A DNA stretch of 64,000 nucleotides from NCBI GenBank assembly GCA_016214855.1, contig JACRMT010000002.1, positions 124,001-188,000 on the forward strand, in the 5' to 3' direction. This stretch comes from Nitrospirota bacterium (GTDB lineage Bacteria; Nitrospirota; Thermodesulfovibrionia; Thermodesulfovibrionales; UBA6898). The notes under the pieces were generated by a model that worked only from the letters and a program-made list of their open reading frames with translations, made no database searches and had not been told where the DNA came from. This document shows positions 35,369 to 44,629 of the stretch, one piece after another (within the stretch, counting starts at the first letter, position 1; each line of letters starts with the position of its first letter). The translations under genes and the position numbers were made by a program.

Positions 35369-35692
35369 TTATTCAAAACAGTCCATCGACCGCATCTTAT
35401 GGATCTCGGCCTTCTTTCGGTCGCACCAGACATTGCCCAGCTGGAGCGCGCCGCCTGACGGCAGGGTTATCCTGGCCCGCCTGCAGTCGACGCAGTGATG
35501 GATCTTCATGCCCGGCATAGGCATAAAACAGTCCATCTGGCGGGGCTTTGCCATCTGGATCTTACGCTTGCCGCACCAGACCGTGCCTGGTGATGGCTTC
35601 TCGCCGGAAGGCTTGGTGTCATACCCGTATTTACAGATCCCGCAGGTGCTCGGCATGTATGGAGTATAAAAGGGATCTGAATGGCATATCAA
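35369..35692 (-). CDS. Cysteine-rich protein with duplicated CxxC-WC-DCF module
   Basis: The 107-aa protein contains two copies of a module of about 40 residues. Copy 1 has CGIC, then VWCGKRKIQ, then RQMDCF; copy 2 has CVDC, then VWCDRKKAE, then RSMDCF. Each module has four cysteines and could bind a metal ion or Fe-S centre like a small zinc ribbon or rubredoxin knuckle. I do not recognise a named family. It lies 18 nt downstream of the CDF exporter gene on the same strand, which hints at a metal-related role. Confidence 0.75.
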   Translation of the reverse strand: MICHSDPFYTPYMPSTCGICKYGYDTKPSGEKPSPGTVWCGKRKIQMAKPRQMDCFMPMPGMKIHHCVDCRRARITLPSGGALQLGNVWCDRKKAEIHKMRSMDCFE

Positions 35693-35710
35693 GTTATACT
35701 GCTCAAAGGA

Positions 35711-36655
35711 TCAGGGAATGGGCAGGTCGTCTTTTTGCGCGGAACATTTTGCACGATCCAGGGGTATGTCGTCCCAGGAAACAGGATCATGTATTGATTC
35801 GAGGTGGGTAAATACCGTCACATTCGGCAAGGCATTACGGATATCATTTTCCATCTGCTCCAGAAGATCATGACCTTTATCGACCGACCATTCACCCGGC
35901 ACAAGCACATGAAACGATACAAATTTTCGTGAGCCGGCCTGACGCGTACGCAGTGCATGGCACTGGATGTCCGTCCTGCAATGCCTGTCCAATATACCCT
36001 GCACCACGCTGAGGTCTTCGACGGGCAGTGACGCGTCCATCAGCCCGAATACCGATTCACGCACAATGCGAACCCCTGACCAGACGATATTACCGGCAAC
36101 GATCAGCGCAACGAAGGGATCCAGTTGCTGCCATCCTGTTATGGCGACCAGACCGACGCCGATCAGAACACCGCCAGACGTCCAGACGTCGGTCAGCAGG
36201 TGCTGTGCGTTTGCCTTTAGAGTGATAGAGTGGTAGCTTTTTGCAGCCTGTAGCAGTATGAGAGCCACAAACAGGTTGACGAGTGAGGCAGCAACAGAGA
36301 CCACAAGTCCAAGCCCGATCTGTTCGAGGGGCTTCGGCGCGAAAAGCCGCTGTACTGCTGCTACGGCAATACTGATGGCCGCTATCAGGATAAGGGTGCC
36401 TTCAACGCCGCTCGAGAAATATTCGGCCTTGCTGTGACCGTATGCATGATCCTCATCAGCAGGCCGCGCAGCTATGGTGAGCATGGCAAGGGCCATGAGC
36501 GCTCCGGCCAGGTTGACCAGGGACTCCATCGCGTCCGACAGCAATCCTACTGAACCGGTCAGCAGGTATGCAGCGGTCTTCAGCGCCATGGTCAAGAGCG
36601 CAGCTGCTATCGACAGCCAGGCAAACCGTGCAAGCGTCCCATGAGGCGCTGTCAT
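35711..36655 (-). CDS. Cation diffusion facilitator (CDF) metal efflux protein
   Basis: The 314-aa protein has six TM helices and a C-terminal cytoplasmic domain (from about residue 210). Metal-site motifs are [10 protein letters not shown] in TM2 and [11 protein letters not shown] in TM5. The TM2 site has SDxxES rather than the HxxxD of zinc-selective members, so Mn, Fe or Co are possible substrates. The exporter uses the proton gradient to remove divalent cations. It is followed on the same strand by the cysteine-rich protein. Confidence 0.9.
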   Translation of the reverse strand: MTAPHGTLARFAWLSIAAALLTMALKTAAYLLTGSVGLLSDAMESLVNLAGALMALAMLTIAARPADEDHAYGHSKAEYFSSGVEGTLILIAAISIAVAAVQRLFAPKPLEQIGLGLVVSVAASLVNLFVALILLQAAKSYHSITLKANAQHLLTDVWTSGGVLIGVGLVAITGWQQLDPFVALIVAGNIVWSGVRIVRESVFGLMDASLPVEDLSVVQGILDRHCRTDIQCHALRTRQAGSRKFVSFHVLVPGEWSVDKGHDLLEQMENDIRNALPNVTVFTHLESIHDPVSWDDIPLDRAKCSAQKDDLPIP

Positions 36656-36864
36656 AATTCCCCCCCTGATCTCATACCTGATACCTTACCGCAATTTCAT
36701 GAATTAATAAATATGGTGCTGTTTGTACTCAAACCGTAACTTCGCTGCCGCCGTCTCTTCGATTCTCATCAGGAAACAGGTGAAAAGGATAAGTCCTGTT
36801 ATAATAAGGCAGATAAAATAGCTGCAATGCTATGTTGTGATATTTCAGGCATAAGGCAATTAAC

Positions 36865-37512
36865 ATGAAGAAGTCCCGAAAAACAGAGGATGCTGAGATA
36901 AAACGCTTTCATTTTTCTGAAGACGAAGCACGGTTTGCATGGCTTCCCCTGCTCCTTGATGGATACGAGATCATCGACAGAGGTATTGATATTGCCATAA
37001 AACGGGAGAAGAGGAAAACACTGAGAAGGTCAGCCTGCAGGGAAGGGTGTGCAGTCTGCTGCGATTCGCAGGCTGATATCCCGTTGTATCCCCTTGAACT
37101 TGCCGGCATATACTGGTACGCGATCGAAAAGATAACGGGGCAGAGCAGGACTGTTCTTGCAGGGCAGCTTGCTGCTCATGCCGGCAAGCCGCCCTGCCCA
37201 TTTCTCATGGATAATGTCTGTTCGATCTATCCGGTGCGACCTGCAGCATGCCGGCAGTTCATCGTTTTCACAAGACCGTGCAGCCAGGGAGAAGATGCAT
37301 ACCATACCAGGAGAGAGGATGTCCTGACCCCTTTGCAGGATTTTGTTGACCGGGCTTTTTTTGTGATGCTTCCGTTTTATGGCATCACCAGGGAAGCCGA
37401 TCGGATCCAGGCTGTCAAAAATAAAGTCCTCAACACTCGTGTCAGGAACCTTCTGGAATTCGACTGGAAGGCACTGGCCGGAAAGATGGAAGTGATCGAC
37501 TTTCGTTCATGA
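36865..37512 (+). CDS. YkgJ-family cysteine-cluster protein
   Basis: The 215-aa cytoplasmic protein has the YkgJ/CxxxCxxCC pattern CREGCAVCC (about residues 58-66), a second cluster PCPFLMDNVCSIYPVRPAACR (about 111-131) and a downstream PC, typical of proteins proposed to bind zinc or iron. The biochemical role of the family is unknown. It precedes a two-component system by about 35 nt but need not share its function. Confidence 0.85.
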   Translation: MKKSRKTEDAEIKRFHFSEDEARFAWLPLLLDGYEIIDRGIDIAIKREKRKTLRRSACREGCAVCCDSQADIPLYPLELAGIYWYAIEKITGQSRTVLAGQLAAHAGKPPCPFLMDNVCSIYPVRPAACRQFIVFTRPCSQGEDAYHTRREDVLTPLQDFVDRAFFVMLPFYGITREADRIQAVKNKVLNTRVRNLLEFDWKALAGKMEVIDFRS

Positions 37513-37546
37513 CAGAATCTGTTGTTCGCAGGGTATAATGGAAGTT

Positions 37547-38245
37547 ATGCAGACGATATTTATTGTTGAGGACGACCGGAAGATCGCAAAAGTGGTGAAG
37601 GTCTATCTCGAAGAGGCAGGCTTCAGGGTCCTTCACTTTGAGAAGGGCAAGGATGCGGTTGCAGCCCTCCTGACGCAGAAACCCCTGCTGGTCATCCTTG
37701 ACCTCATGCTCCCTGATACCACCGGTGAGGAGGTCTGTCAGGAGATCAAGGAAAGCGGCGATATCCCGATCATCATGCTCACGGCCAAGTCTTCTGAAGA
37801 GGAGCGCGTTGCCGGCTTTGCGCTTGGTGCGGACGATTACGTGGTAAAGCCTTTCAGTCCGCGGGAGCTGGTGTACCGCGTTAAGGCGCTGCTGAAAAGG
37901 GCTCAGAAGGAAGACCTCAGTTCAGCTGAACCGATGAGTTTTAATCATGGCAGCCTTATGATCGACGGCCACAGCTATGCAGTGAAAAAACATGGCGAGG
38001 TGGTTGATATCACGCCGACCGAATTCAAGGTCCTCTTCAGTCTGGCATCAGCGCCGGGCAAGGTCTTTACCCGCGAGGAGCTTGTTGACAAGGCGCTCGG
38101 GTACCAGTTCGAAGGTTACGAGCGGAGCATAGATGCCCATATCAAGAATATCAGACACAAGATCGAGGATGACCCCAAAAACCCTGCCATCATCCTTACC
38201 ATCTACGGCGTGGGCTATCGCTTTTCGATCAAAAAAGATGTATAG
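37547..38245 (+). CDS. OmpR-family response regulator
   Basis: The protein of about 232 aa has a receiver domain (phospho-Asp in VILDLMLPDTTGEE, Lys in VVKPFSPRELVYRV) and a winged-helix DNA-binding domain (ITPTEFKVLFSLASAPGKVF). It controls transcription in response to the kinase encoded next; their coding regions overlap by 8 nt. An ATG three codons upstream (37538) is possible; the second is preferred because TGGAAG precedes it. Target genes are unknown; the triheme cytochrome just downstream is a candidate. Confidence 0.92.
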   Translation: MQTIFIVEDDRKIAKVVKVYLEEAGFRVLHFEKGKDAVAALLTQKPLLVILDLMLPDTTGEEVCQEIKESGDIPIIMLTAKSSEEERVAGFALGADDYVVKPFSPRELVYRVKALLKRAQKEDLSSAEPMSFNHGSLMIDGHSYAVKKHGEVVDITPTEFKVLFSLASAPGKVFTREELVDKALGYQFEGYERSIDAHIKNIRHKIEDDPKNPAIILTIYGVGYRFSIKKDV

Positions 38246-39593
38246 ACAACTCTGGTTCCGGGTATTCCTTATTCTCATTTCGGTTTCTGCGATCGCCCTT
38301 TCCTCTGCCCTTGTCCTTCGGGAGCTTATGGTGAGGGACTTCAGGGGGTATCTCGAGGGAGAGGTCGAGGACAGGGCTTCATGGATCACGACCTCGCTCG
38401 AAAGCACCTTCGAAAAATACAGCGTATGGCCAAACCCGGAGATCGTCGAGAATACGGTCTGGGCGCTTATGTTAGGCTTTGAAATGAAACTGTATGATGC
38501 AGACGGCTCCTTTGTGATCGATACGGACAGCGCGGTCAATATTCTTTCTCCGTATGTGAAAAAGCGGATCGTTGCGATCTCGAGCCTCAGGTATAAGGAT
38601 GAAGCGGGCAGATTCCAGCCCTATGCACTTTTTCTCTCCGGCAGGGAGATCGGCAGGGTGGAGCTCAGATTTCTGCGCAGCCAGAAGGAGCTCTTCTTTG
38701 TCAAACGCTCCAACAGGCTGCTTATCTTCTCGCTTCTCGGCATGGGCGGCACGGCAGTGTTTCTGAGCGTCATTTTCTCAAAGAGGCTCACCACCCCGGT
38801 GGAGCAGCTTACCCGGGCAGTTGCTGATGTTGCGGAGGGTAATCTCGCCAGCAGGGTCGCAGCATCAGGCATTGATGAGATCAACAGACTCTCTGAGGCA
38901 TTCAATAAAATGGCCCATGCTCTTGAGGTCCAGGAATCGCTCAGGAAGAAGATGACGTCAAATATTGCTCATGAACTCAGGACGCCGGTGAGTGCCATAC
39001 GGGGTGAACTTGAAGGAATGATGGACGGACTGATACCGCTTGACCAGGAGCATATCCAGTCGCTCCATGCAGAGATAGGGAGATTCAAGGCGATCATCGA
39101 AGGCCTCGAAGAGCTGTCGTCTGCAGAAGCGAGCAGCCTCAGTCTTGAAAAGCAGGCGGTCAGTCTCGATACCTTCCTTCGGAACATTATCGAGCGGTAC
39201 CGCAAGATGTTCAGCGACCAGGGTGTGGGCCTGGCGCTTGACTGCAGACAGGCCATCACGCTGCAGGCAGACCCTGACCGGCTGAGCCAGGTGGTGATCA
39301 ATCTCCTGAGCAACGCGCTCAAGGCAACTGCCGGAGGAGGCAAGGTCGAGGTAAAGGCCATGGGAGAGGGAAAAGCTGTCATCATAGAGGTCTCGGACAC
39401 CGGTGAGGGGATAAGAAAAGAGGACCTGCCGTTTATCTTCGAACGGTTCTACAAGGCGAGCAGGGGCGGTCTCGGACTTGGGCTTGCCATAGCAAAGGAA
39501 CTGGTCCTTGCCCATGAAGGAACGATTGCTGCAGCGAGCGAATACGGCAAAGGGACAACATTCACCATATCGCTGCCAAACAGGCCTGCCTGA
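38238..39593 (+). CDS. Membrane sensor histidine kinase with HAMP domain
   Basis: The 451-aa protein has an N-terminal TM helix (MYRQLWFRVFLILISVSAIA), a periplasmic sensor segment of about 130 residues, a second TM near residue 165, a HAMP domain (about 185-235), the histidine in SNIAHELRTPVSAIRG and an ATPase domain with [17 protein letters not shown]. The ATG at 38238 overlaps the response-regulator stop and fits the TM start; longer upstream frames lie inside the regulator gene. The signal is unknown. Confidence 0.92.
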   Translation: MYRQLWFRVFLILISVSAIALSSALVLRELMVRDFRGYLEGEVEDRASWITTSLESTFEKYSVWPNPEIVENTVWALMLGFEMKLYDADGSFVIDTDSAVNILSPYVKKRIVAISSLRYKDEAGRFQPYALFLSGREIGRVELRFLRSQKELFFVKRSNRLLIFSLLGMGGTAVFLSVIFSKRLTTPVEQLTRAVADVAEGNLASRVAASGIDEINRLSEAFNKMAHALEVQESLRKKMTSNIAHELRTPVSAIRGELEGMMDGLIPLDQEHIQSLHAEIGRFKAIIEGLEELSSAEASSLSLEKQAVSLDTFLRNIIERYRKMFSDQGVGLALDCRQAITLQADPDRLSQVVINLLSNALKATAGGGKVEVKAMGEGKAVIIEVSDTGEGIRKEDLPFIFERFYKASRGGLGLGLAIAKELVLAHEGTIAAASEYGKGTTFTISLPNRPA

Positions 39594-39717
39594 GTTCCTT
39601 CACAATCCTTCACAATGCGTTCGTTGCTGATTCATAATTAAGTGGTATGGTATAGTCAATAGCAAATAAAGGCATGGTTGGTTTCAACCAAATATTTCAC
39701 AAGGAGGATTCAAGAAG

Positions 39718-40035
39718 ATGAAGAAGACCGTATTGGCAGTAGTAGTTTTGGTGATCGTGGCATTTGTGGGAAGTGCACTCGCAGTGCCTCCGGGCAAGAC
39801 CATTGATTACGCAGGCGGCAGCGCAGGCAAGGTTGTGTTCGACGGCAAGACCCATGCTGACAAGGGCCTTAAGTGCAATGACTGCCATACCAAGATCTTT
39901 CAGATGAAGAAGGGTACGGCAAAGATCACCATGGCAGAGATGAATGCAGCAAAGTTCTGCGGCGAGTGCCATAACGGAACCAAGGCATTCAAATCAAGCG
40001 ATGCAGCAAACTGCGCAAAGTGCCATAAGAAGTAA
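39718..40035 (+). CDS. Periplasmic triheme c7-type cytochrome
   Basis: The 105-aa protein has a signal peptide (to about residue 22) and three CxxCH haem motifs: CNDCH at 53-57, CGECH at 81-85 and CAKCH at 99-103. Additional histidines such as H46 can be distal ligands. Size and spacing match the c(7)-type triheme cytochromes of metal- and sulfur-reducing anaerobes, which shuttle electrons in the periplasm. A strong AAGGAGG precedes the start and a good terminator follows, so it is a single-gene transcript likely expressed at a high level. Confidence 0.93.
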   Translation: MKKTVLAVVVLVIVAFVGSALAVPPGKTIDYAGGSAGKVVFDGKTHADKGLKCNDCHTKIFQMKKGTAKITMAEMNAAKFCGECHNGTKAFKSSDAANCAKCHKK

Positions 40036-40063
40036 CCTTTTAATATCCCAAATTTAGATCCGC

Positions 40064-40097
40064 AAAAGGGGGCTGATTTTATCAGTCCCCTTTTTTT
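40064..40097 (+). terminator. Intrinsic terminator of the cytochrome gene
   Basis: AAAAGGGGGCTGAT pairs with ATCAGTCCCCTTTT (one G-T pair) across a 3-nt loop, continuing into a run of T residues. Confidence 0.92.
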
Positions 40098-40137
40098 GCC
40101 AGAAAAGGTCTTTACCTGAACAGGTGACGGCTCTATA

Positions 40138-40476
40138 ATGGTATCTATGACCGCAACGTGTAAGCAGCGATGTCTGATCGTTATCGCCGCCGTGTTAACT
40201 GTTCTTGTTTCTGAGCTGGGCATCAGCCCCCTATCCATATTTGCCGGCAGAGCTTTGGCTGCTGATCAGTCTGGCTTTGGAGAGAAAAAGGTTGTAACAA
40301 CGGCAGAGGGCGCCCTTAAGACCCTGAAAAAGCATTTTGGGAAAAAAGATGTTGTGATCGGCGATATCGCAGAGAAAGAACTTTACTTTGAGGCAGAAAT
40401 AAAGGATAGAAAAAACATGGTTATCGATAAGGTGATCGTTGACAAACGTACCGGCAGAGTTCGTTCGATCTACTGA
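40138..40476 (+). CDS. Small secreted PepSY-like protein
   Basis: The 112-aa protein has an N-terminal membrane/signal segment (LIVIAAVLTVLVSELG) and a C-terminal domain of about 60 residues (ALKTLKKHFGKKDVVIGDIA ... VDKRTGRVRSIY) that resembles a PepSY-type fold, with a helix followed by a paired sheet. PepSY domains are linked to peptidase inhibition or cation and haem handling; no specific role is visible. An ATG three codons later is also possible as start. Confidence 0.6.
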   Translation: MVSMTATCKQRCLIVIAAVLTVLVSELGISPLSIFAGRALAADQSGFGEKKVVTTAEGALKTLKKHFGKKDVVIGDIAEKELYFEAEIKDRKNMVIDKVIVDKRTGRVRSIY

Positions 40477-40590
40477 CCTGACGCTGCCGGCCGTCTTGCG
40501 TTGGTTGTCGTGCTCCATTGATCTTTCCATGCACTTGTCTCCGAATTGGTGTCTGCCGATAAGAACGACTTGTGCTATAATGCAGACCAG

Positions 40591-43020
40591 ATGCAGAGAA
40601 GGCGCTCAGAGAGAATTCCCCTGAACCTGCCGGCCAAGATCTTCCTCGGCGGGAAATCCTATGATGGAACCCTCATAAATGTTTCTGAAGACGGCATAGG
40701 GTCTTCAGTAACATCGGTTGTCGAAGCACAGGAAGAATTCATTCCGGTAAACAATATCCAGCTTCATTTCCAGGACCCTTCCGGCAAGGCCATTGACCTT
40801 GTCTGTGAACTGGCCTGGTTTTCCCGAGGCGAGGACAATGCCAGGAAGATCACCATCGGCATGAAGATCATCAACCCTCCTCTTATCTATAGGGTATTCA
40901 TAAAGACATTGTCAGATGCCAATCTGAAGGAGAAATCAAAGGAGCAGCTGATTACGGCTCTTCTTGAGGTGCGCAGGAAGCTCTCTGACCATGAGACGCA
41001 GGCCTTTGATCTGCGGGCATGCAGAGGAGCGTTGAAGGACGAAGACGCATATTATGCGCTGGTCGAGTCGACCGAGGACTCCATCTATATCGTCGACCGG
41101 GAATGCCGGTATCAGTTCATGAACCAGGTGCACCTGTCCCGTTTAGGTCTCACGTCCGGGGAGTATCTCGGTCGTCCGTACGCTGATTTTCATTCCTCCT
41201 GGGAAGCAGAAGAACTGCTCGGGAAGGTGAATGAAGTTTTTGAGACAGGGGCCTCTCTCCGCTATGAGCAGCAGAACAGCAGGGACGGCAGATATTATCT
41301 CCGGACGCTCAGCCCCATCAAGGATTCCGACAACGGTATAAAAGCAGTGACCATAATATCGAAGAATATCACAGACCGAAAACTGGCGGAAGAACTGCTG
41401 ATAAATTCCCATCAGGAACTCGAAAAACAGGTACAGGAGCGGACGGCGGCTCTTGCTGAACTGAATGAAAGTCTGAACAGGGAGATCACCGAGCGCAGGC
41501 AGACCGAGGATGCCCTCAAAAAATCATCGGATGAGTGGCGCATCACCTTTGATTCGACAAAGGATATCATGCTTATGCTGGACGAGGCATTCAGGGTCAT
41601 ACGGGTGAACAGGGCAACCGCGGTATTTCTCAACAGGCCCTACAACGAGCTTATCGGCAGCAATGTTTTTGAGCTCATCCCGGATATGGACATCCGGTCG
41701 GACCGGCACCCCCTGAAGAAAATGGAAAGGTCAAAAAGACACGAAGAATTAGAGATCTATTGCAAGGATAAAAACATATGGGTATTGGCCTCAGCCGATC
41801 CTATTATGAGCGAATATGGTCATATGACAGGCTCTGTCCATATTGTTCGGGACATAACAGAGCAGAAAAATCTGCATCTGCAGCTGCTCCAGGCGCAGAA
41901 AATGGAATCCATAGGCCGTCTTGCCGGCGGCGTTGCCCATGATTTTAACAACCTCCTGTCTGCCATTATCGGGTACACGGAACTGACCCTGCTCAAACTT
42001 CCTGCTGAAAGTCCTCTGAAGGATTATCTTCTGACGGTCAAGAGGTCCGGTGAAAAGGCTGCTGAGCTCACCCGCCGGCTGCTTGCGTTCAGCAGAAAGC
42101 AGGTGCTCCAGATGCAGGTGTTTAATCTCAATGTGAACCTCGAAAGCATGGTTAAGATGATGTCCCGCATGGTCAGGGAGGATGTCTCTCTGGAACTCCA
42201 TCCAGACCCATCCCTCAGCATGATCATGGCTGATCCCGTCCAGATCGAGCAGATCGTGATGAACCTGATCGTAAACGCACGCGATGCAATGCCCAATGGC
42301 GGGAGGCTGATCATCGAGACGGCCAATGCTTACCTGGATGACGATTTCATCATCCGGCATGAAAATGTAGAGCGGGGCGCCTATGTGCTTCTGTCGGTGA
42401 GTGACACGGGCATCGGCATGAGCAAGAGTGTGCAGGAACGAATATTTGAGCCTTTCTACACCACCAAGGGAATAGGAGAAGGGACCGGTCTTGGACTTGC
42501 AACGGTCTATGGCATTGTCAAACAGCATAACGGGTATATCTACGTGTATAGTGAGGCGGGTAAGGGCACGACCTTCAAGATCTACCTGCCTGCCTCGGGA
42601 GAGAAGAAGGCTGAACAGCCGGAAAACGAGAAGCAGGGCCTGGCCGGCGGCAGTGAGACGATCATTGTTGTTGATGACGATCCCTCGATCCGAAGACTGA
42701 TAGGGGATATTCTCAAACCTCTGGGTTACCGGCTCTTCATTGCTGATGACGGTGAGGAGGCCCTGAACATTGCCGGCAGAGAGGGATCTGTTGATGTGCT
42801 GCTGACCGATGTGATCATGCCGAACATGAATGGCAAGCAACTTGCCGATATTTTTCGCAGGGACTATCCTGGCGTAAAGATCGTATTCATGTCGGGATAT
42901 ACTGACGAGACGATCTCCCGGCAGGGCGTATTGCATGAGGGCGACATCCTTATCCAGAAACCTCTTTCACCTGCCAAATTGACGGGCAGACTGCGTGAGA
43001 TATTAGATCAGGCGAAGTGA
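40591..43020 (+). CDS. PilZ-PAS-PAS hybrid histidine kinase with receiver domain
   Basis: The protein of about 809 aa starts with a PilZ domain (QRRRSERIPLNLPAKIFL and NVSEDGIGSS), giving likely c-di-GMP binding. Two PAS domains follow (about residues 155-275 and 320-440, joined by a coiled coil), then HisKA (GGVAHDFNNLLSAIIGYTEL), an ATPase domain (GEGTGLGLATVYGIVKQH) and a C-terminal receiver (VLLTDVIMPNMNGKQ). ATG 40591 gives a PilZ start right at MQRRRSER; an earlier in-frame ATG adds 15 non-family residues. PilZ at the front of a hybrid kinase is uncommon and links c-di-GMP to phosphorelay. Confidence 0.9.
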   Translation: MQRRRSERIPLNLPAKIFLGGKSYDGTLINVSEDGIGSSVTSVVEAQEEFIPVNNIQLHFQDPSGKAIDLVCELAWFSRGEDNARKITIGMKIINPPLIYRVFIKTLSDANLKEKSKEQLITALLEVRRKLSDHETQAFDLRACRGALKDEDAYYALVESTEDSIYIVDRECRYQFMNQVHLSRLGLTSGEYLGRPYADFHSSWEAEELLGKVNEVFETGASLRYEQQNSRDGRYYLRTLSPIKDSDNGIKAVTIISKNITDRKLAEELLINSHQELEKQVQERTAALAELNESLNREITERRQTEDALKKSSDEWRITFDSTKDIMLMLDEAFRVIRVNRATAVFLNRPYNELIGSNVFELIPDMDIRSDRHPLKKMERSKRHEELEIYCKDKNIWVLASADPIMSEYGHMTGSVHIVRDITEQKNLHLQLLQAQKMESIGRLAGGVAHDFNNLLSAIIGYTELTLLKLPAESPLKDYLLTVKRSGEKAAELTRRLLAFSRKQVLQMQVFNLNVNLESMVKMMSRMVREDVSLELHPDPSLSMIMADPVQIEQIVMNLIVNARDAMPNGGRLIIETANAYLDDDFIIRHENVERGAYVLLSVSDTGIGMSKSVQERIFEPFYTTKGIGEGTGLGLATVYGIVKQHNGYIYVYSEAGKGTTFKIYLPASGEKKAEQPENEKQGLAGGSETIIVVDDDPSIRRLIGDILKPLGYRLFIADDGEEALNIAGREGSVDVLLTDVIMPNMNGKQLADIFRRDYPGVKIVFMSGYTDETISRQGVLHEGDILIQKPLSPAKLTGRLREILDQAK

Positions 43021-43081
43021 GCCCGGATGACTGCAGATGTGTTTTGCCGCGAACATGTTTTGGCTGATATCGGCAGGCTGT

Positions 43082-43372
43082 TCAGGCTATAGAACCTTCG
43101 TCGACCAGCGATGCTCCTGCAATATACCGGTCTCCCAGGTCCTTGATCCACATGACAACGCCGTGGCCGTAAAGACCGATGCTTTTTTTGAACTTGATAA
43201 CGTGTCCCGATTTCAGGGGATAGCGTGTGATAAAGCAGACACCTTTTTTTGACATGTTTATCGCCAGACCTGAGAGGTCGATAAACCGCAGCCTGTTGTT
43301 ATAGAAGACAGCAACCGTAAATTCGAGTATCTCAGCGCATCCCTTCCTGGCATCTCTCTGTTCCTGTTGCAT
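43082..43372 (-). CDS. Single-domain PilZ protein
   Basis: The 96-aa protein has a PilZ-like barrel with the motif NMSKKGVCFIT (the D/NxSxxG box) and an arginine pair near the start (QRDARKG) as a possible c-di-GMP clamp. The usual RxxxR spacing is not exact, so binding is uncertain. It is convergent with the PilZ hybrid kinase, 61 nt away, so two PilZ proteins lie side by side. Confidence 0.75.
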   Translation of the reverse strand: MQQEQRDARKGCAEILEFTVAVFYNNRLRFIDLSGLAINMSKKGVCFITRYPLKSGHVIKFKKSIGLYGHGVVMWIKDLGDRYIAGASLVDEGSIA

Positions 43373-43597
43373 GGAACCCTCCTGTCATATGCAGAAAAGT
43401 TTTTCGCCTTCAGTATACAACCGCCTCCCTCAGACATCCAGTTAAGTTATTTTCATAAATAGGTTAGACCATGGCATTGACTTCTATGCCGTTTTATAGG
43501 GTTAACATGGCCGATTTCCCTGCCGGACCATTGAAGACTGACCCGAAAACCCCATTAGTTATTGCGCTGGGACATAATCCCTGATAAGCTAAATGTC

Positions 43598-44629
43598 ATG
43601 AAAACAACCCAGAATATCTCCCGTCTTTGTGAGCTCCGGAGATCAGCTGTGACGAGCAGTGCTGAGTTCATATCACGCAGGCTGCTTCCCGCGCTCGTTA
43701 TCTCTCTTCTTATTCTGGCCGTCGGCTGCGAGAAGAAGGCGACTTCTCTGTTCCAGGGTTATGCTGAAGGTGAATTCGTGCTGGTTGCAGCGCCCACGGC
43801 GGGCAGACTGGAGAAGCGATGGGTGCAGCGCGGCCAGAAGATCCAGGCCAATGCCCCGCTTTTTGCGCTTGAGCAGGAAAATGAACGGTCAGCACAGCGC
43901 GAGGCTGAAGCAAGACTTCATACTGCAGAGGCTCGTCTTGCCAATATCACGGTTGGCCGCCGGTCTTCAGAGATCGATGCGATCATTGCCGCTGAAGCCC
44001 AGGCCGAGGCTGCACGCAGGTTCTCCCAAGGGCAGGTTGAGCGCTATGAGAAACTTTTTGCCTCCGGATATATCTCGCGGGAGCAGCTCGACGAGATACG
44101 TGCAAGTCATACGACAAATACGGCGCGCGTGGCTGAGGCAAAGGCGCAGCTGCGTACAGCTCAACAGTCATTAGGCCGTGACAAGGAGATCGAGGCTGCC
44201 CGTACCGAGGTCGAGGCTGCACGCGCGGCAGTTGCTCAAAGCAGCTGGCGGCTGGAGCAGCGTGCAGTCCGTGCACCTGCTGCAGCTCTTGTGCATGATA
44301 CATTCTACTCTGAGGGCGAGTGGGTCCAGGCAGGGAGCCCTGTGGCAAGCCTTCTGCCACCGGGCAATATCAAACTGCGGTTCTTTGTGCCGGAGACCAT
44401 ATTGGGTTCGGTAAAGATCGGTCAGCCGGTCTCTGCCACCTGCAACGGCTGCGGCAAGGCAATTGCAGCGAAGATCAGCTACCTTTCGCGTCAGCCGGAG
44501 TATACCCCGCCTGTCATATACAGCCGTGACCAGCGTACAAGGCTTGTCTTCCTTGTAGAGGCCCTGCCTGATGCGTCGGATGCCGTGAGGCTTCATCCGG
44601 GTCAGCCCATGGATGTCGAGCTGAAGTGA
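43598..44629 (+). CDS. HlyD-family periplasmic adaptor of an ABC exporter
   Basis: The 343-aa protein has an N-terminal hydrophobic segment ending in a possible lipobox (LLILAVGC, Cys44), a barrel-sandwich domain (GRLEKRWVQRGQKIQANAPL), a long alpha-helical hairpin (EARLHTAEARLANI ... EQLDEIRAS) and a C-terminal beta domain. It matches the YbhG-type adaptor of YbhGFSR-like exporters. The stop overlaps the GTG start of the ATPase gene. Together with the next two genes it should form a tripartite efflux pump of unknown substrate. Confidence 0.88.
   Translation: MKTTQNISRLCELRRSAVTSSAEFISRRLLPALVISLLILAVGCEKKATSLFQGYAEGEFVLVAAPTAGRLEKRWVQRGQKIQANAPLFALEQENERSAQREAEARLHTAEARLANITVGRRSSEIDAIIAAEAQAEAARRFSQGQVERYEKLFASGYISREQLDEIRASHTTNTARVAEAKAQLRTAQQSLGRDKEIEAARTEVEAARAAVAQSSWRLEQRAVRAPAAALVHDTFYSEGEWVQAGSPVASLLPPGNIKLRFFVPETILGSVKIGQPVSATCNGCGKAIAAKISYLSRQPEYTPPVIYSRDQRTRLVFLVEALPDASDAVRLHPGQPMDVELK

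Noticed and set aside
41791-42936. Long minus-strand open frame opposite the PilZ hybrid kinase
   Set aside because: It is a mirror of a conserved kinase coding region and has no ribosome site or recognisable motif.
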